Assembly (NCBI RefSeq): GCF_014773485.1 | Contig: NZ_JACXBP010000011.1 | Location: 1 to 64,000, forward strand | Length of the DNA stretch: 64,000 bases | Direction: 5' to 3' | Source: Erwinia aphidicola | GTDB lineage: Bacteria > Pseudomonadota > Gammaproteobacteria > Enterobacterales > Enterobacteriaceae | In this document: positions 54,666-62,818 of the stretch, in pieces | Numbering within the stretch: position 1 is the stretch's first letter | Layout: every line of letters begins with the position of its first letter | Notes under the pieces: model-generated | What the model saw: the letters and a program-made list of their open reading frames with translations, nothing else | Told to the model about the DNA's origin: nothing | The model's database searches: none | Program-made: the position numbers and the translations under genes

Positions 54666-55178
54666 TTACTGCGGGTTACTACCGGTACTGCTTGCTGCCT
54701 GCAGCGGTGATGACAGCTGCATATTCGTTAGCCTGCGCAATTCTTGAAGGCGCTGCTGATGTTTCTGTTGCAAAACGGCCTGCTGCTGTGGCGTTAACAG
54801 GTGGTACATCTGATTGCGTATCCGGGCCATCTCGACCTGGCGCGCCACTTCCGCCTGTGCAATCTTTTCCGCCTGAGCCTGGTAAGCCGCTTCGTCAAAT
54901 TTTTCTGCAATAATCAGTTCGTGCAGTTGCTCTAAATCGTTAATACTTATGGGAGAACGATCGTGACGCGCTTGCTGCATCAGATCGCGCAGTTGCTGGC
55001 GCTGCTGCTCCGTCAAGTTGATGCCATCAAACATGTGACTTTGTGGAACCTGCCTCACTGGGCGGTTAGCCTGGTCATCCTGATGCATCTCGTCAGTCGT
55101 CGTGGCGTTGGCAGACCAGGCAGCTGAGAGGCTAAGCATCAGTGCCGGAACGACAACGACGGCGGTAACTTTGCGCAT
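54666..55178 (-). CDS. cpxP: periplasmic Cpx regulator CpxP
   Basis: Periplasmic adaptor that restrains CpxA and delivers misfolded pilins to DegP. It has 170 residues: signal peptide (about 1-25, ending WSANA), then a helical hairpin with the paired LTxxQ motifs of the Spy/CpxP family (LTEQQRQQLRDL and LTPQQQAVLQQ). Divergent from cpxRA with a CpxR box in between, so its mRNA, and the CpxQ sRNA in its tail, should be induced by envelope stress. Confidence 0.95.
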   Translation of the reverse strand: MRKVTAVVVVPALMLSLSAAWSANATTTDEMHQDDQANRPVRQVPQSHMFDGINLTEQQRQQLRDLMQQARHDRSPISINDLEQLHELIIAEKFDEAAYQAQAEKIAQAEVARQVEMARIRNQMYHLLTPQQQAVLQQKHQQRLQELRRLTNMQLSSPLQAASSTGSNPQ

Positions 55179-55260
55179 CGTTTACTCCCGTGTTGGTTTC
55201 CGTATTTCGATTCAACGAGATTGAGTCTACGGGGACAGCTGCAAACATGCGTCAGGGGGT

Positions 55261-55275
55261 GTAAAACTACGTAAA
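55261..55275. promoter_or_regulatory. CpxR box between cpxP and cpxR
   Basis: GTAAA-ACTAC-GTAAA, a perfect match to the direct-repeat consensus GTAAA-N5-GTAAA. It lies 82 bp from cpxP and 55 bp from cpxR, the autoregulatory position known from E. coli. Confidence 0.92.
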
Positions 55276-55330
55276 GCCATGGAATGAGCGCATAAGTTCA
55301 CGGTATTTTGCCTGCGGAGGGCAATAAAAA

Positions 55331-56029
55331 ATGAATAAAATCCTGTTGGTTGACGATGACCGCGAATTGACTTCGCTGCTGAAAGAATTGCTTGAAATGG
55401 AAGGATTCAATGTGCTGGTTGCCGGTGACGGCGAGCAGGCACTGGCGCTACTGGACAGCTCTGTTGATCTGTTATTACTTGATGTGATGATGCCGAAGAA
55501 AAATGGCATCGATACTCTGAAGGAGCTGCGTCAACAACATCAGACGCCGGTAATCATGTTAACCGCACGCGGTAGCGAGCTGGACCGTGTTCTGGGCCTC
55601 GAACTGGGTGCTGATGATTATCTGCCGAAACCCTTTAACGACCGCGAACTGGTGGCACGTATTCGCGCCATCCTGCGTCGTTCCAACTGGAGCGAACAGC
55701 AGCAACAGCACGACAACAGCTCACCGACGCTGGAAGTGGATATGCTACGCCTGAACCCAGGCCGCCAGGAGGCTAGCTTTGAAGATATCACGCTGGATCT
55801 GACCGGCACGGAATTTACGCTGCTATATCTGCTGGCCCAGCACCTCGGCCAGGTGGTATCGCGTGAGCACCTGAGCCAGGAAGTGCTTGGCAAGCGTCTG
55901 ACGCCGTTTGACCGGGCAATTGATATGCATATCTCCAACCTGCGGCGCAAGCTGCCGGAGCGCAAGGACGGCCATCCGTGGTTTAAAACCCTGCGTGGGC
56001 GCGGCTATCTGATGGTGTCCGCGACATGA
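55331..56029 (+). CDS. cpxR: envelope-stress response regulator CpxR
   Basis: OmpR-family response regulator of 232 residues. Receiver domain (about 1-115) with acidic pocket DDD near the start and phosphoacceptor Asp51 (LLLLDVMMP), the Thr/Lys switch residues in LTARGS and LPKPFNDREL, then a winged-helix DNA-binding domain (about 130-230). Controls protein folding and envelope genes. The end overlaps the cpxA start by four bases (ATGA), indicating coupled translation. Confidence 0.98.
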   Translation: MNKILLVDDDRELTSLLKELLEMEGFNVLVAGDGEQALALLDSSVDLLLLDVMMPKKNGIDTLKELRQQHQTPVIMLTARGSELDRVLGLELGADDYLPKPFNDRELVARIRAILRRSNWSEQQQQHDNSSPTLEVDMLRLNPGRQEASFEDITLDLTGTEFTLLYLLAQHLGQVVSREHLSQEVLGKRLTPFDRAIDMHISNLRRKLPERKDGHPWFKTLRGRGYLMVSAT

Positions 56030-57405
56030 TATCCAGCCTGACCACCCGCATCTTTGCCATTTTCTGGCTGACCCTGGCACTGGTACTGATGCTGGTGTTA
56101 ATGCTGCCCAAACTTGATTCCCGTCAGATGACGCCGCTGCTGGATAACGAGCAGCGGCAGGGAACGATGATTGAGCAGCACGTTGAGGCGGAGCTGAGTC
56201 AGGACCCGCCCAATGATTTAATGTGGTGGCGCAGGCTGTTCCGCGCCATCGATAAATGGGCGCCGCCCGGTCAACGCCTGCTGCTGGTGACCAGCGAAGG
56301 GCGCGTGATTGGCGCGCAGCATAACGAAATGCAGGTGATCCGTAACTTTATCGGCCAGTCCGATAACTCCGATCATCCGCAGAAGAAAAAGTACGGTCGG
56401 CTGGAGATGGTTGGCCCATTTTCGGTGCGCGATGGCGAAGATAACTATCAGCTGTATCTGATCCGTCCTGCGGGCAGTTCCCAGCTCGATTTTATCAACC
56501 TGCTGTTTGACCGCCCGCTGCTGCTGCTGATTGTTACCATGCTGATCAGCTCACCGTTGCTGCTGTGGCTGGCGTGGAGCCTGGCAAAACCGGCGCGCAA
56601 GCTGAAACATGCGGCGGATGACGTGGCGGCCGGTAATCTTCGCCAGCGGCCGGAGCTGGAATCGGGTCCGCAGGAGTTTCTTGCCGCCGGGGCCAGCTTC
56701 AACCAGATGGTCAGTGCGCTGGAACGAATGATGACCGGTCAGCAACGACTGCTGTCCGACATCTCTCACGAGTTGCGCACCCCGCTGACGCGCCTGCAGC
56801 TGGCGACCGCGCTGATGCGCCGCCGTCACGGAGAAGGTAAAGAGCTGGGGCGTATTGAGATGGAAGCACAGCGGCTGGACGGTATGATCAACGATCTGCT
56901 GGTGCTGTCGCGCACTCAGCATAAGAACGCGCTGGTGAGCGAAGCGATTAAGGCCAATCATCTGTGGTCCGACGTACTGGAAGATGCGCGCTTTGAAGCC
57001 GAGCAGATGGGCAAAACGCTGGAAGTGCCTTACCCACCGGGACCGTGGCCGCTTTACGGCAACCCGAACGCGCTGGAAAGTGCCTTTGAGAACATCGTGC
57101 GTAATGCCCTGCGCTACTCCCACAGCAAGATTGCCGTCAGCTTCGCGGTTGATAAAAAAGGCATCACTATCCACGTTGATGACGATGGCCCGGGCGTCAG
57201 CGCGGAAGATCGTGAGCAAATTTTCCGCCCGTTCTACCGCACCGATGAGGCGCGCGACAGGGAGTCCGGCGGCACGGGGCTGGGGCTGGCGATTGTCGAT
57301 AACGCCATTCAGCAGCATCGCGGCTGGGCAAAAGCTGATGACAGCCCGCTCGGTGGCCTGCGCCTGACGATATGGCTGCCGCTGTATACCACCCACAGCG
57401 AATAA
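56026..57405 (+). CDS. cpxA: envelope-stress sensor kinase CpxA
   Basis: Inner-membrane histidine kinase of 459 residues (E. coli 457). Transmembrane helix 1 about 8-28, periplasmic sensor about 30-160, helix 2 about 163-184, HAMP about 185-238, phosphoacceptor His248 in SDISHELRTPLTRL, then the ATPase domain with N box NIVRNALRYS, G1 DDDGPG and G2 GGTGLGLAI. Phosphorylates and dephosphorylates CpxR. Synteny with E. coli breaks after this gene. Confidence 0.98.
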   Translation: MISSLTTRIFAIFWLTLALVLMLVLMLPKLDSRQMTPLLDNEQRQGTMIEQHVEAELSQDPPNDLMWWRRLFRAIDKWAPPGQRLLLVTSEGRVIGAQHNEMQVIRNFIGQSDNSDHPQKKKYGRLEMVGPFSVRDGEDNYQLYLIRPAGSSQLDFINLLFDRPLLLLIVTMLISSPLLLWLAWSLAKPARKLKHAADDVAAGNLRQRPELESGPQEFLAAGASFNQMVSALERMMTGQQRLLSDISHELRTPLTRLQLATALMRRRHGEGKELGRIEMEAQRLDGMINDLLVLSRTQHKNALVSEAIKANHLWSDVLEDARFEAEQMGKTLEVPYPPGPWPLYGNPNALESAFENIVRNALRYSHSKIAVSFAVDKKGITIHVDDDGPGVSAEDREQIFRPFYRTDEARDRESGGTGLGLAIVDNAIQQHRGWAKADDSPLGGLRLTIWLPLYTTHSE

Positions 57406-57444
57406 TTTGCTATCCTTCGGCCCTCGTTCCTGAGGGCCGCTTTC

Positions 57445-57918
57445 ATGCTTAATATCGTCTTGTTTGAACCCGAAATCCCGCCGAACACCGGCAATATCAT
57501 TCGCCTGTGCGCCAATACCGGCTTTCAACTGCACTTAATCAAACCGCTCGGTTTCGCGTGGGATGATAAACGGCTGCGCCGCGCCGGGCTGGACTACCAT
57601 GAATTCACCGCCATTAAGCATCACGATAGCTATGACGCTTTCGCCGCCTCAGAGGCCCCACAGCGGCTTTTTGCACTCACCACCAAGGGAACCCCTGCCC
57701 ACAGCGCTGTCAGCTACCAGCCTGGCGATTACCTGCTGTTTGGCCCGGAGACGCGCGGCCTGCCCGCCAGCATTCTTGATGCGCTGCCGGCACAGCAAAA
57801 AATCCGCATCCCGATGATGGCGGACAGCCGCAGCATGAATTTGTCGAATGCAGTTTCGGTGGTGGTGTATGAGGCGTGGCGGCAGTTAGATTACGCAGGC
57901 GCGTTATTGAAAGGCTGA
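57445..57918 (+). CDS. trmL: tRNA (cytidine/uridine-34 2'-O)-methyltransferase TrmL
   Basis: SPOUT-class knotted methyltransferase that 2'-O-methylates the wobble base of tRNA-Leu isoacceptors. It has 157 residues as in E. coli TrmL (YibK). Motifs are EIPPNTGNIIRLC, FGPETRGLP and the knot-forming SRSMNLSNAVSVVVYEAWRQ. The ATG at 57445 follows GAGGGCC. In E. coli it precedes cysE, as here, but not cpxA. Confidence 0.96.
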   Translation: MLNIVLFEPEIPPNTGNIIRLCANTGFQLHLIKPLGFAWDDKRLRRAGLDYHEFTAIKHHDSYDAFAASEAPQRLFALTTKGTPAHSAVSYQPGDYLLFGPETRGLPASILDALPAQQKIRIPMMADSRSMNLSNAVSVVVYEAWRQLDYAGALLKG

Positions 57919-58000
57919 TGCAGCTATTCAGGGGCCGTCGGTGTCGCAGCTAGTTTGGATACGGCCAGCGCGCAGTCACCGCAGCGGACACGTAGTTAAG

Positions 58001-58025
58001 GTAGGGGTCGATCAACGATCGACCC
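58001..58025. repeat. GTAG-REP between trmL and cysE
   Basis: GTAG followed by GGGTCGATC-AAC-GATCGACCC, a 9-bp perfect stem. Single unit at a convergent junction, directly before the cysE stop. Confidence 0.83.
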
Positions 58026-58031
58026 GCAAAA

Positions 58032-58853
58032 TCAAATCCCGTCACCAAATTCAAAGCCCGGCACCATGCCATTAAAATGCTGATCCATATCCATGGATGG
58101 CTTGTCGCTGCCCGGCTTGCCGACAATACGCGCCGGTACCCCCGCCGCGGTAGTGTGCGGCGGCACCGGCTGCAGCACCACGGATCCGGCGCCGATCTTC
58201 GCGCCGCGCCCCACTTCGATATTGCCGAGGATCTTCGCACCGGCGCCGATCATCACCCCTTCGCGGATCTTCGGATGACGGTCGCCGCTGGTTTTGCCGG
58301 TCCCACCCAGGGTGACCGACTGCAGGATCGAGACATCATCCTCGATGATCGCCGTTTCACCCACCACGATGCCCGTGGCGTGGTCCAGCATGATGCCGCG
58401 ACCAATGGTCGCTGCCGGGTGGATATCCACCGCGAAGGAGACGGAGATTTCGTTCTGCAGGTAAACCGCCAGCGCACGGCGGCCCTCATTCCACAGCCAG
58501 TGGCCAATGCGATAGGCCTGCAGGGCGTGGAAGCCTTTCAGGTAGAGCAGCGGCGTGGAGTATTTATCCACCGCCGGGTCACGCTGGCGTACCGCCTGAA
58601 TATCGCAGGCCGCTGAGATGATCATCGACGGGTCCTGACGATAAGCATCCTGAATCACCTCACGAATGGCGATTGCCGGCATGATCGGATTAGCCAGCTT
58701 GTTGGCGAGCATATAGCTCAGCGCGCTGCCCAGGTCATCATGCTTGAGCAGAGTGGCGTGGTAAAAGCTGGCCAGCATCGGTTCACAATCGGCCAGCGCA
58801 CGCGCTTCCGTTTTGATGTTCTCCCAGATCAGTTCAGGCTCTACACACGGCAT
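58032..58853 (-). CDS. cysE: serine O-acetyltransferase CysE
   Basis: Acetyl-CoA-dependent O-acetylation of serine, the entry to cysteine synthesis; feedback-inhibited by cysteine and partner of CysK. It has 273 residues as in E. coli: an N-terminal helical region (about 1-140) and a left-handed beta-helix of hexapeptide repeats (about 140-250), with the catalytic segment DHATGIVVGETAIIED. The C-terminal tail that inserts into CysK ends in FEFGDGI, with the terminal Ile expected. Followed upstream by gpsA and secB on the same strand. Confidence 0.97.
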   Translation of the reverse strand: MPCVEPELIWENIKTEARALADCEPMLASFYHATLLKHDDLGSALSYMLANKLANPIMPAIAIREVIQDAYRQDPSMIISAACDIQAVRQRDPAVDKYSTPLLYLKGFHALQAYRIGHWLWNEGRRALAVYLQNEISVSFAVDIHPAATIGRGIMLDHATGIVVGETAIIEDDVSILQSVTLGGTGKTSGDRHPKIREGVMIGAGAKILGNIEVGRGAKIGAGSVVLQPVPPHTTAAGVPARIVGKPGSDKPSMDMDQHFNGMVPGFEFGDGI

Positions 58854-58917
58854 GGCTCACTCCCCATTAAAAAATAGCGCCCGTCTGGGCGCCAGCATCA
58901 CAATATGATGAACCCGG

Positions 58918-59937
58918 TCAGCTCCCGCTGTTTTCGTCCTTCCTTGTGCGCCCGAGCAGGCTGGTTGCCGCCTCACGCGCATTCTTACCACAGTAAAGCA
59001 CCTGATAAATCTGCTCGGTAATGGGCATTTCCACGCCGAACCGTGCAGCCAGCGCCTTCACTTCTTTGGTATTACGGAATCCTTCCACCACCTGCCCAAT
59101 CGTGGCCTGTGCGCCTTCAACATCGGCACCCTGCCCCAGCATCATGCCGAAACGGCGGTTACGCGACTGATTATCGGTACAGGTGAGTACCAGATCGCCC
59201 AGCCCGGCCATGCCCATAAACGTCGTGGCATCTGCACCCAGTGCGGCACCCAGGCGGCTCATTTCGGCCAGCCCGCGGGTAATCAGCGCGGTGCGGGCAT
59301 TGGCGCCAAAGCCAATACCGTCCGACATGCCAGCGCCGATAGCGATAACGTTTTTCACCGCTCCGCCCAGCTGCACGCCGATAAAATCAGGGTTGTTATA
59401 CACGCGGAAGCTTTTACCGCAGTGCAGCAGCTGCTGCAGCTCTTCGGCAAACTGCGTGTCCGTCGCTGCCAGCGCAATCGCCGTTGGCAGGCCAGCGGCC
59501 AGCTCTTTAGCGAAAGTCGGGCCGGAAATCACCGCCAGCGGAATATCGTCACCGAGGATCTCACGCGCCACGTCTTGCAACAAGCGGCCCGTCTCCTTTT
59601 CCAGACCTTTCGTAGCCCACACAATGCGCGAATCAGCGCGCAGATGCGGCTTAATCTGTTGCAGCACGTCACCAAACACGTGGCTTGGCACCACCACCAG
59701 CAGGTCGCGGCTGGCCGCAATCGCCGCAGCGAGGTCGGTTTCAAGGTGGAGCGTAGCGGGGAAAGGGACATCGGGAAGGAAAGCGGTGTTACAGCGGTCG
59801 GCCTGCAGTTGCGCCTGGTGCTGCGGGTTATGCCCCCACAGCACCACGTCATGGCCGTTACGCGCCAGCGTAATCGCCAAAGCGGTGCCGTACGAGCCGG
59901 CACCGATGACGCTCATAGAAGCATGAAGGCTACGCAT
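58918..59937 (-). CDS. gpsA: glycerol-3-phosphate dehydrogenase [NAD(P)+] GpsA
   Basis: Biosynthetic enzyme reducing dihydroxyacetone phosphate to sn-glycerol 3-phosphate for phospholipids. It has 339 residues as in E. coli. The NAD(P) loop is VIGAGSYGTALA; the catalytic lysine lies in GGAVKNVIAIGAG; SGPTFAKELAAGLPTA is also conserved. The start ATG overlaps the secB stop (TAATG), so translation is likely coupled. Confidence 0.97.
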   Translation of the reverse strand: MRSLHASMSVIGAGSYGTALAITLARNGHDVVLWGHNPQHQAQLQADRCNTAFLPDVPFPATLHLETDLAAAIAASRDLLVVVPSHVFGDVLQQIKPHLRADSRIVWATKGLEKETGRLLQDVAREILGDDIPLAVISGPTFAKELAAGLPTAIALAATDTQFAEELQQLLHCGKSFRVYNNPDFIGVQLGGAVKNVIAIGAGMSDGIGFGANARTALITRGLAEMSRLGAALGADATTFMGMAGLGDLVLTCTDNQSRNRRFGMMLGQGADVEGAQATIGQVVEGFRNTKEVKALAARFGVEMPITEQIYQVLYCGKNAREAATSLLGRTRKDENSGS

Positions 59938-60404
59938 TAAGCGTCCTGCTGCTGTGCTGCACCTTCACCTTCAGACTGCTGCAGATAGTTCATGAACAGC
60001 GCGTCAAAGTTAACCGGTGCAAGGTTCAGCTGCGGGAAAGTACCGCGTGATACCAGGCTGGTGATGCACTCACGTGCATACGGGAACAGAATGTTAGGGC
60101 AGTAAGCGCCCAGGCAATGAGCCATCTGCGTGCCTTCGATACCACCGATAGAGAAGATACCTGCCTGCTGTACTTCACACAGGAACGCAGAGTCTTCGCC
60201 GACGGTTGCGGTCACGGTGACGCGCAGTACCACTTCATACACATCGTCAGCCAGTTGGCTTGACGCGGTGTCGAGGTCCAGTTTCACTTCCGGTTCCCAC
60301 TCTTTCTGGAAAACCTGTGGCGCGTTAGGCGCTTCGAAAGAGATATCTTTGGTGTAGATACGCTGGATCTGGAAAGACATATCGGTGTTGTTCTGTTCTG
60401 ACAT
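59937..60404 (-). CDS. secB: protein-export chaperone SecB
   Basis: Homotetrameric chaperone keeping precursor proteins unfolded and passing them to SecA. It has 155 residues as in E. coli, with QRIYTKDISFEAPNAP and AHCLGAYCPNILFPYARE segments; the last residues are a flexible tail. Second gene of grxC-secB-gpsA-cysE, a conserved gene string. Confidence 0.98.
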   Translation of the reverse strand: MSEQNNTDMSFQIQRIYTKDISFEAPNAPQVFQKEWEPEVKLDLDTASSQLADDVYEVVLRVTVTATVGEDSAFLCEVQQAGIFSIGGIEGTQMAHCLGAYCPNILFPYARECITSLVSRGTFPQLNLAPVNFDALFMNYLQQSEGEGAAQQQDA

Positions 60405-60486
60405 GGTACGTAATCCTATTGGTTAATAATCCGTTATTGAGCTGCAGCAATAGTCAGGCAATGTGCGCCAGATGCGCAGCCTTCCC

Positions 60487-60738
60487 TTATTTTAACAGCG
60501 GTTCAAGGCCATCACGACCGTCGAGTGCAAACAGGTCGTCACAGCCGCCGATGTGCTGTGCATCAATAAAAATCTGAGGCACCGTGGTCCGGCCGCTACG
60601 TTCAATCATCTTTTCACGCAGGTCAGCATTCCCGTCAATTGGAATTTCTTTGAAATTCACGCCTTTCTGGCTCAGTAGTGCTTTCGCCCGATGGCAGAAA
60701 GGACAGGTTGCTTTGGTGTAGATCTCAACGTTAGCCAT
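60487..60738 (-). CDS. grxC: glutaredoxin 3 GrxC
   Basis: Small dithiol glutaredoxin of 83 residues; reduces protein disulfides and mixed disulfides with glutathione. Active site CPFC at residues 12-15, GSH-binding TVPQIF with cis-Pro and the GGCDDL loop. Matches E. coli GrxC, with secB following. Confidence 0.97.
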   Translation of the reverse strand: MANVEIYTKATCPFCHRAKALLSQKGVNFKEIPIDGNADLREKMIERSGRTTVPQIFIDAQHIGGCDDLFALDGRDGLEPLLK

Positions 60739-60771
60739 GGTGGCCCTCCAGTAATCGTTATTGCGCGCGGT

Positions 60772-61203
60772 TTATTTGCCGCGCACCAGCGGCAGATTAT
60801 CGCCGCTCCAGCCGGATACGCCTTCTTTCAGCACGTAAACCTGCTCATAGCCTGCAGCATTCAGCTGCGCCGCAGAATCGGATGCGGAGGTGCCGGTAGC
60901 ACACACCACGATCAGCGGTTGGGCTTTATATTTTTCCAGCTCGCCGAAGCTACCTTTCTTGATATCTGCGGCCAGCACATTAATCGCATTAGAAATATGG
61001 CCCTTGCGGTAATCATCGCGCCCACGCACGTCCACTACCACGGCTTCTTCTTTGTTAATTAAACGGGTTGCTTCACCACGGCTAATTACTTTTACCTTGG
61101 AGAACATGCCCTTAACGGTGGTCACGATCACCAAAACCAGCAGAACAACCCACGCCAGAGCTAAAATGGTGTGATTGCCTGCGAACTGCATAATATCTTG
61201 CAT
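60772..61203 (-). CDS. yibN: YibN membrane-anchored rhodanese-like protein
   Basis: Protein of 143 residues with one N-terminal transmembrane segment (about 14-33) and a cytoplasmic rhodanese domain (about 42-140). It matches E. coli YibN (143 aa) in SKVKVISRGEATRLINKEEA and the end VLKEGVSGWSGDNLPLVRGK. The rhodanese loop reads VVCATGTSAS, with a Cys at the catalytic place (CxxGx[ST]). The start at 61203 (MQDIMQF) is the conserved one; a TTG 12 bp upstream is less likely. YibN is reported to associate with the YidC/Sec machinery in E. coli; here its role is unknown. Confidence 0.92.
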   Translation of the reverse strand: MQDIMQFAGNHTILALAWVVLLVLVIVTTVKGMFSKVKVISRGEATRLINKEEAVVVDVRGRDDYRKGHISNAINVLAADIKKGSFGELEKYKAQPLIVVCATGTSASDSAAQLNAAGYEQVYVLKEGVSGWSGDNLPLVRGK

Positions 61204-61382
61204 GAGGGGTAACAACTCCCGAAAGGGTTAATAAGCTAAAACAAGGCTTCTGAGTATACCTGCCAGGAGTGCCATGTACAGTCGCGTAGAGCCTCAGAGT
61301 GATGTTTTCTGCGACAGATTACAAAAAAAAGTTGCCTTAAGTGAAAGCAGCTATCCTGTGATGGCGACGCTGCGTTCTTAAG

Positions 61383-61499
61383 CGGCGAATTGTTGTGCAA
61401 TCGGGGCTTTTTGTGGCATCGGATCTGGCGGAAATGTTACCGTCAGTAATAGAAAACCAGCGCGAGATGGCTGGTAAGCTGCTGTTCATCGTGGAATAA
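61383..61499 (+). pseudogene. gpmM: C-terminal remnant of gpmM (phosphoglycerate mutase, cofactor-independent)
   Basis: E. coli has gpmM between yibN and envC. Here only about 305 bp lie between them, and the last codons before envC read SDLAEMLPSVIENQREMAGK followed by LLFIVE and a stop at 61497-61499. This mirrors the C-terminus of GpmM, which ends SDIAPTMLSLMG...EMTGKPLFIVE. The frame is open only back to about 61362 and no start or catalytic domain remains, so this is a decayed 3' end. Its distance to envC (9 bp) matches an intact gpmM-envC junction. Alignment is by eye. Confidence 0.82.
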
Positions 61500-61508
61500 T
61501 CCGGGGCT

Positions 61509-62816
61509 ATGAGGGAAAAAGCGACAGTGTTACATTCATGGACCCCGCGTAAACAGCAGGCTGCTGCCCTGCCACTGCGCGTAAGCATGTCCAATCTGGC
61601 AGTCGGGGTACTCTGTACCAGCGCCCTGCTGTTCTCTTTTTCCGCTCTCGCGGCAGAAGACAACAAGTCTCAGCTGCAAAGTATTCAACAGGATATCGCG
61701 GCAAAAGAGAAAAGCGTCAGGCTGCAAAAGCAGCAGCGCAGTCAGCTCCTTGACCAGCTGCAGAGCCAGGAGAAGGTCATTGCCCAGGCTAGCCGCCAGC
61801 TGCGCGACACGCAGAGCAGCCTCACCACGCTGAATAAAGAGATTTCCGCGCTTAACGCCTCCATTACTCAACTCCAGCAGCAGCAGACCCAGCAGGAATC
61901 AATTCTGGCTGAGCAGCTGGATGCCGCTTTCCGCCAGGGTCAGCACAGCGGGCTGCAGCTGATCCTCAGCAATGAAGAGAGCCAGCGCAGCGAACGTATG
62001 CTGGCCTATTTCGGCTACCTCAATGAGGCGCGCCAGAAATCGATTGAAGACCTCAAGCAAACGCGCAGCGATCTCTCTGCGCAGAAAGCCAGCCTGGTGG
62101 ATAAGCAGGCCCAGCAGAAGTCGCTATTAGCACAGCAGCAGTCGCAGCAGGCGAAGCTGGAAAGCGCTCGCCAGGCGCGCAAGAAAACCATCACCACGCT
62201 CGAATCCTCGCTGGAGAAAGATCAGGCCCAGCTGGTTGAGCTGCGTCAGAACGAAAGCCGCCTGCAGGATAAAATCGCCAGGGCCGAACGTGAAGCTAAG
62301 GCGCGGGCGGAACGTGAAGCGCGCGAGGCTGAAAAAGTTCGCCAGCGTGAGGCGCAGGCGAAGAGCAAAGGCACCACCTACAAACCGACCGACAGCGAGC
62401 GGTCGCTGATGTCGCGCACCGGCGGCCTTGGTCGGCCGGGCGGTCAGATGGTCTGGCCGATTCGTGGCAGCATTGAACACCGCTTCGGTGAGCAGCTGCA
62501 GGGAGAACTGCGCTGGAAAGGACTGGTCATCGACGCACCGGAAGGCACCGAAGTTAAAGCGATTGCCGATGGCCGCGTGCTGATGGCCGACTGGCTGCAG
62601 GGCTACGGCCTGGTGGTCGTGGTCGAGCACGGCAAAGGCGATATGAGTCTGTATGGTTATAACCAGAGTGCGCTGGTGAGCGTAGGTACCCAGGTCCGTG
62701 CAGGACAGCCTATCGCGCTGGTCGGCACCAGCGGTGGGCGCGGCACGCCGTCACTCTACTTTGAAATCCGCCGTCAGGGACAGGCAGTCAATCCACTACC
62801 GTGGTTAGGAAGATAG
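61509..62816 (+). CDS. envC: murein hydrolase activator EnvC
   Basis: Periplasmic activator of amidases AmiA and AmiB at the septum, controlled by FtsEX. It has 435 residues: an extended N-terminal signal region (about 1-49, hydrophobic NLAVGVLCTSALLFSFSALA), a long coiled coil (about 52-280, rich in Gln, Leu, Arg), and a C-terminal LytM domain (about 325-435). The LytM domain is of the degenerate kind: KGLVIDAPEGTEVKAIADG lacks the metal-binding His/Asp pair, as in E. coli EnvC. The start at 61509 follows the gpmM remnant; a shorter start (MSNLAVGV) is possible. Confidence 0.95.
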   Translation: MREKATVLHSWTPRKQQAAALPLRVSMSNLAVGVLCTSALLFSFSALAAEDNKSQLQSIQQDIAAKEKSVRLQKQQRSQLLDQLQSQEKVIAQASRQLRDTQSSLTTLNKEISALNASITQLQQQQTQQESILAEQLDAAFRQGQHSGLQLILSNEESQRSERMLAYFGYLNEARQKSIEDLKQTRSDLSAQKASLVDKQAQQKSLLAQQQSQQAKLESARQARKKTITTLESSLEKDQAQLVELRQNESRLQDKIARAEREAKARAEREAREAEKVRQREAQAKSKGTTYKPTDSERSLMSRTGGLGRPGGQMVWPIRGSIEHRFGEQLQGELRWKGLVIDAPEGTEVKAIADGRVLMADWLQGYGLVVVVEHGKGDMSLYGYNQSALVSVGTQVRAGQPIALVGTSGGRGTPSLYFEIRRQGQAVNPLPWLGR

Positions 62817-62818
62817 TT

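Noticed and set aside
56551..57534. 327-codon minus-strand frame opposite cpxA
   Set aside because: Antisense shadow of cpxA and trmL with no recognisable domain.
57950..58240. Minus-strand frame overlapping the cysE end and the REP
   Set aside because: Out-of-frame shadow of cysE; its tail into the intergenic region matches nothing I recognise.
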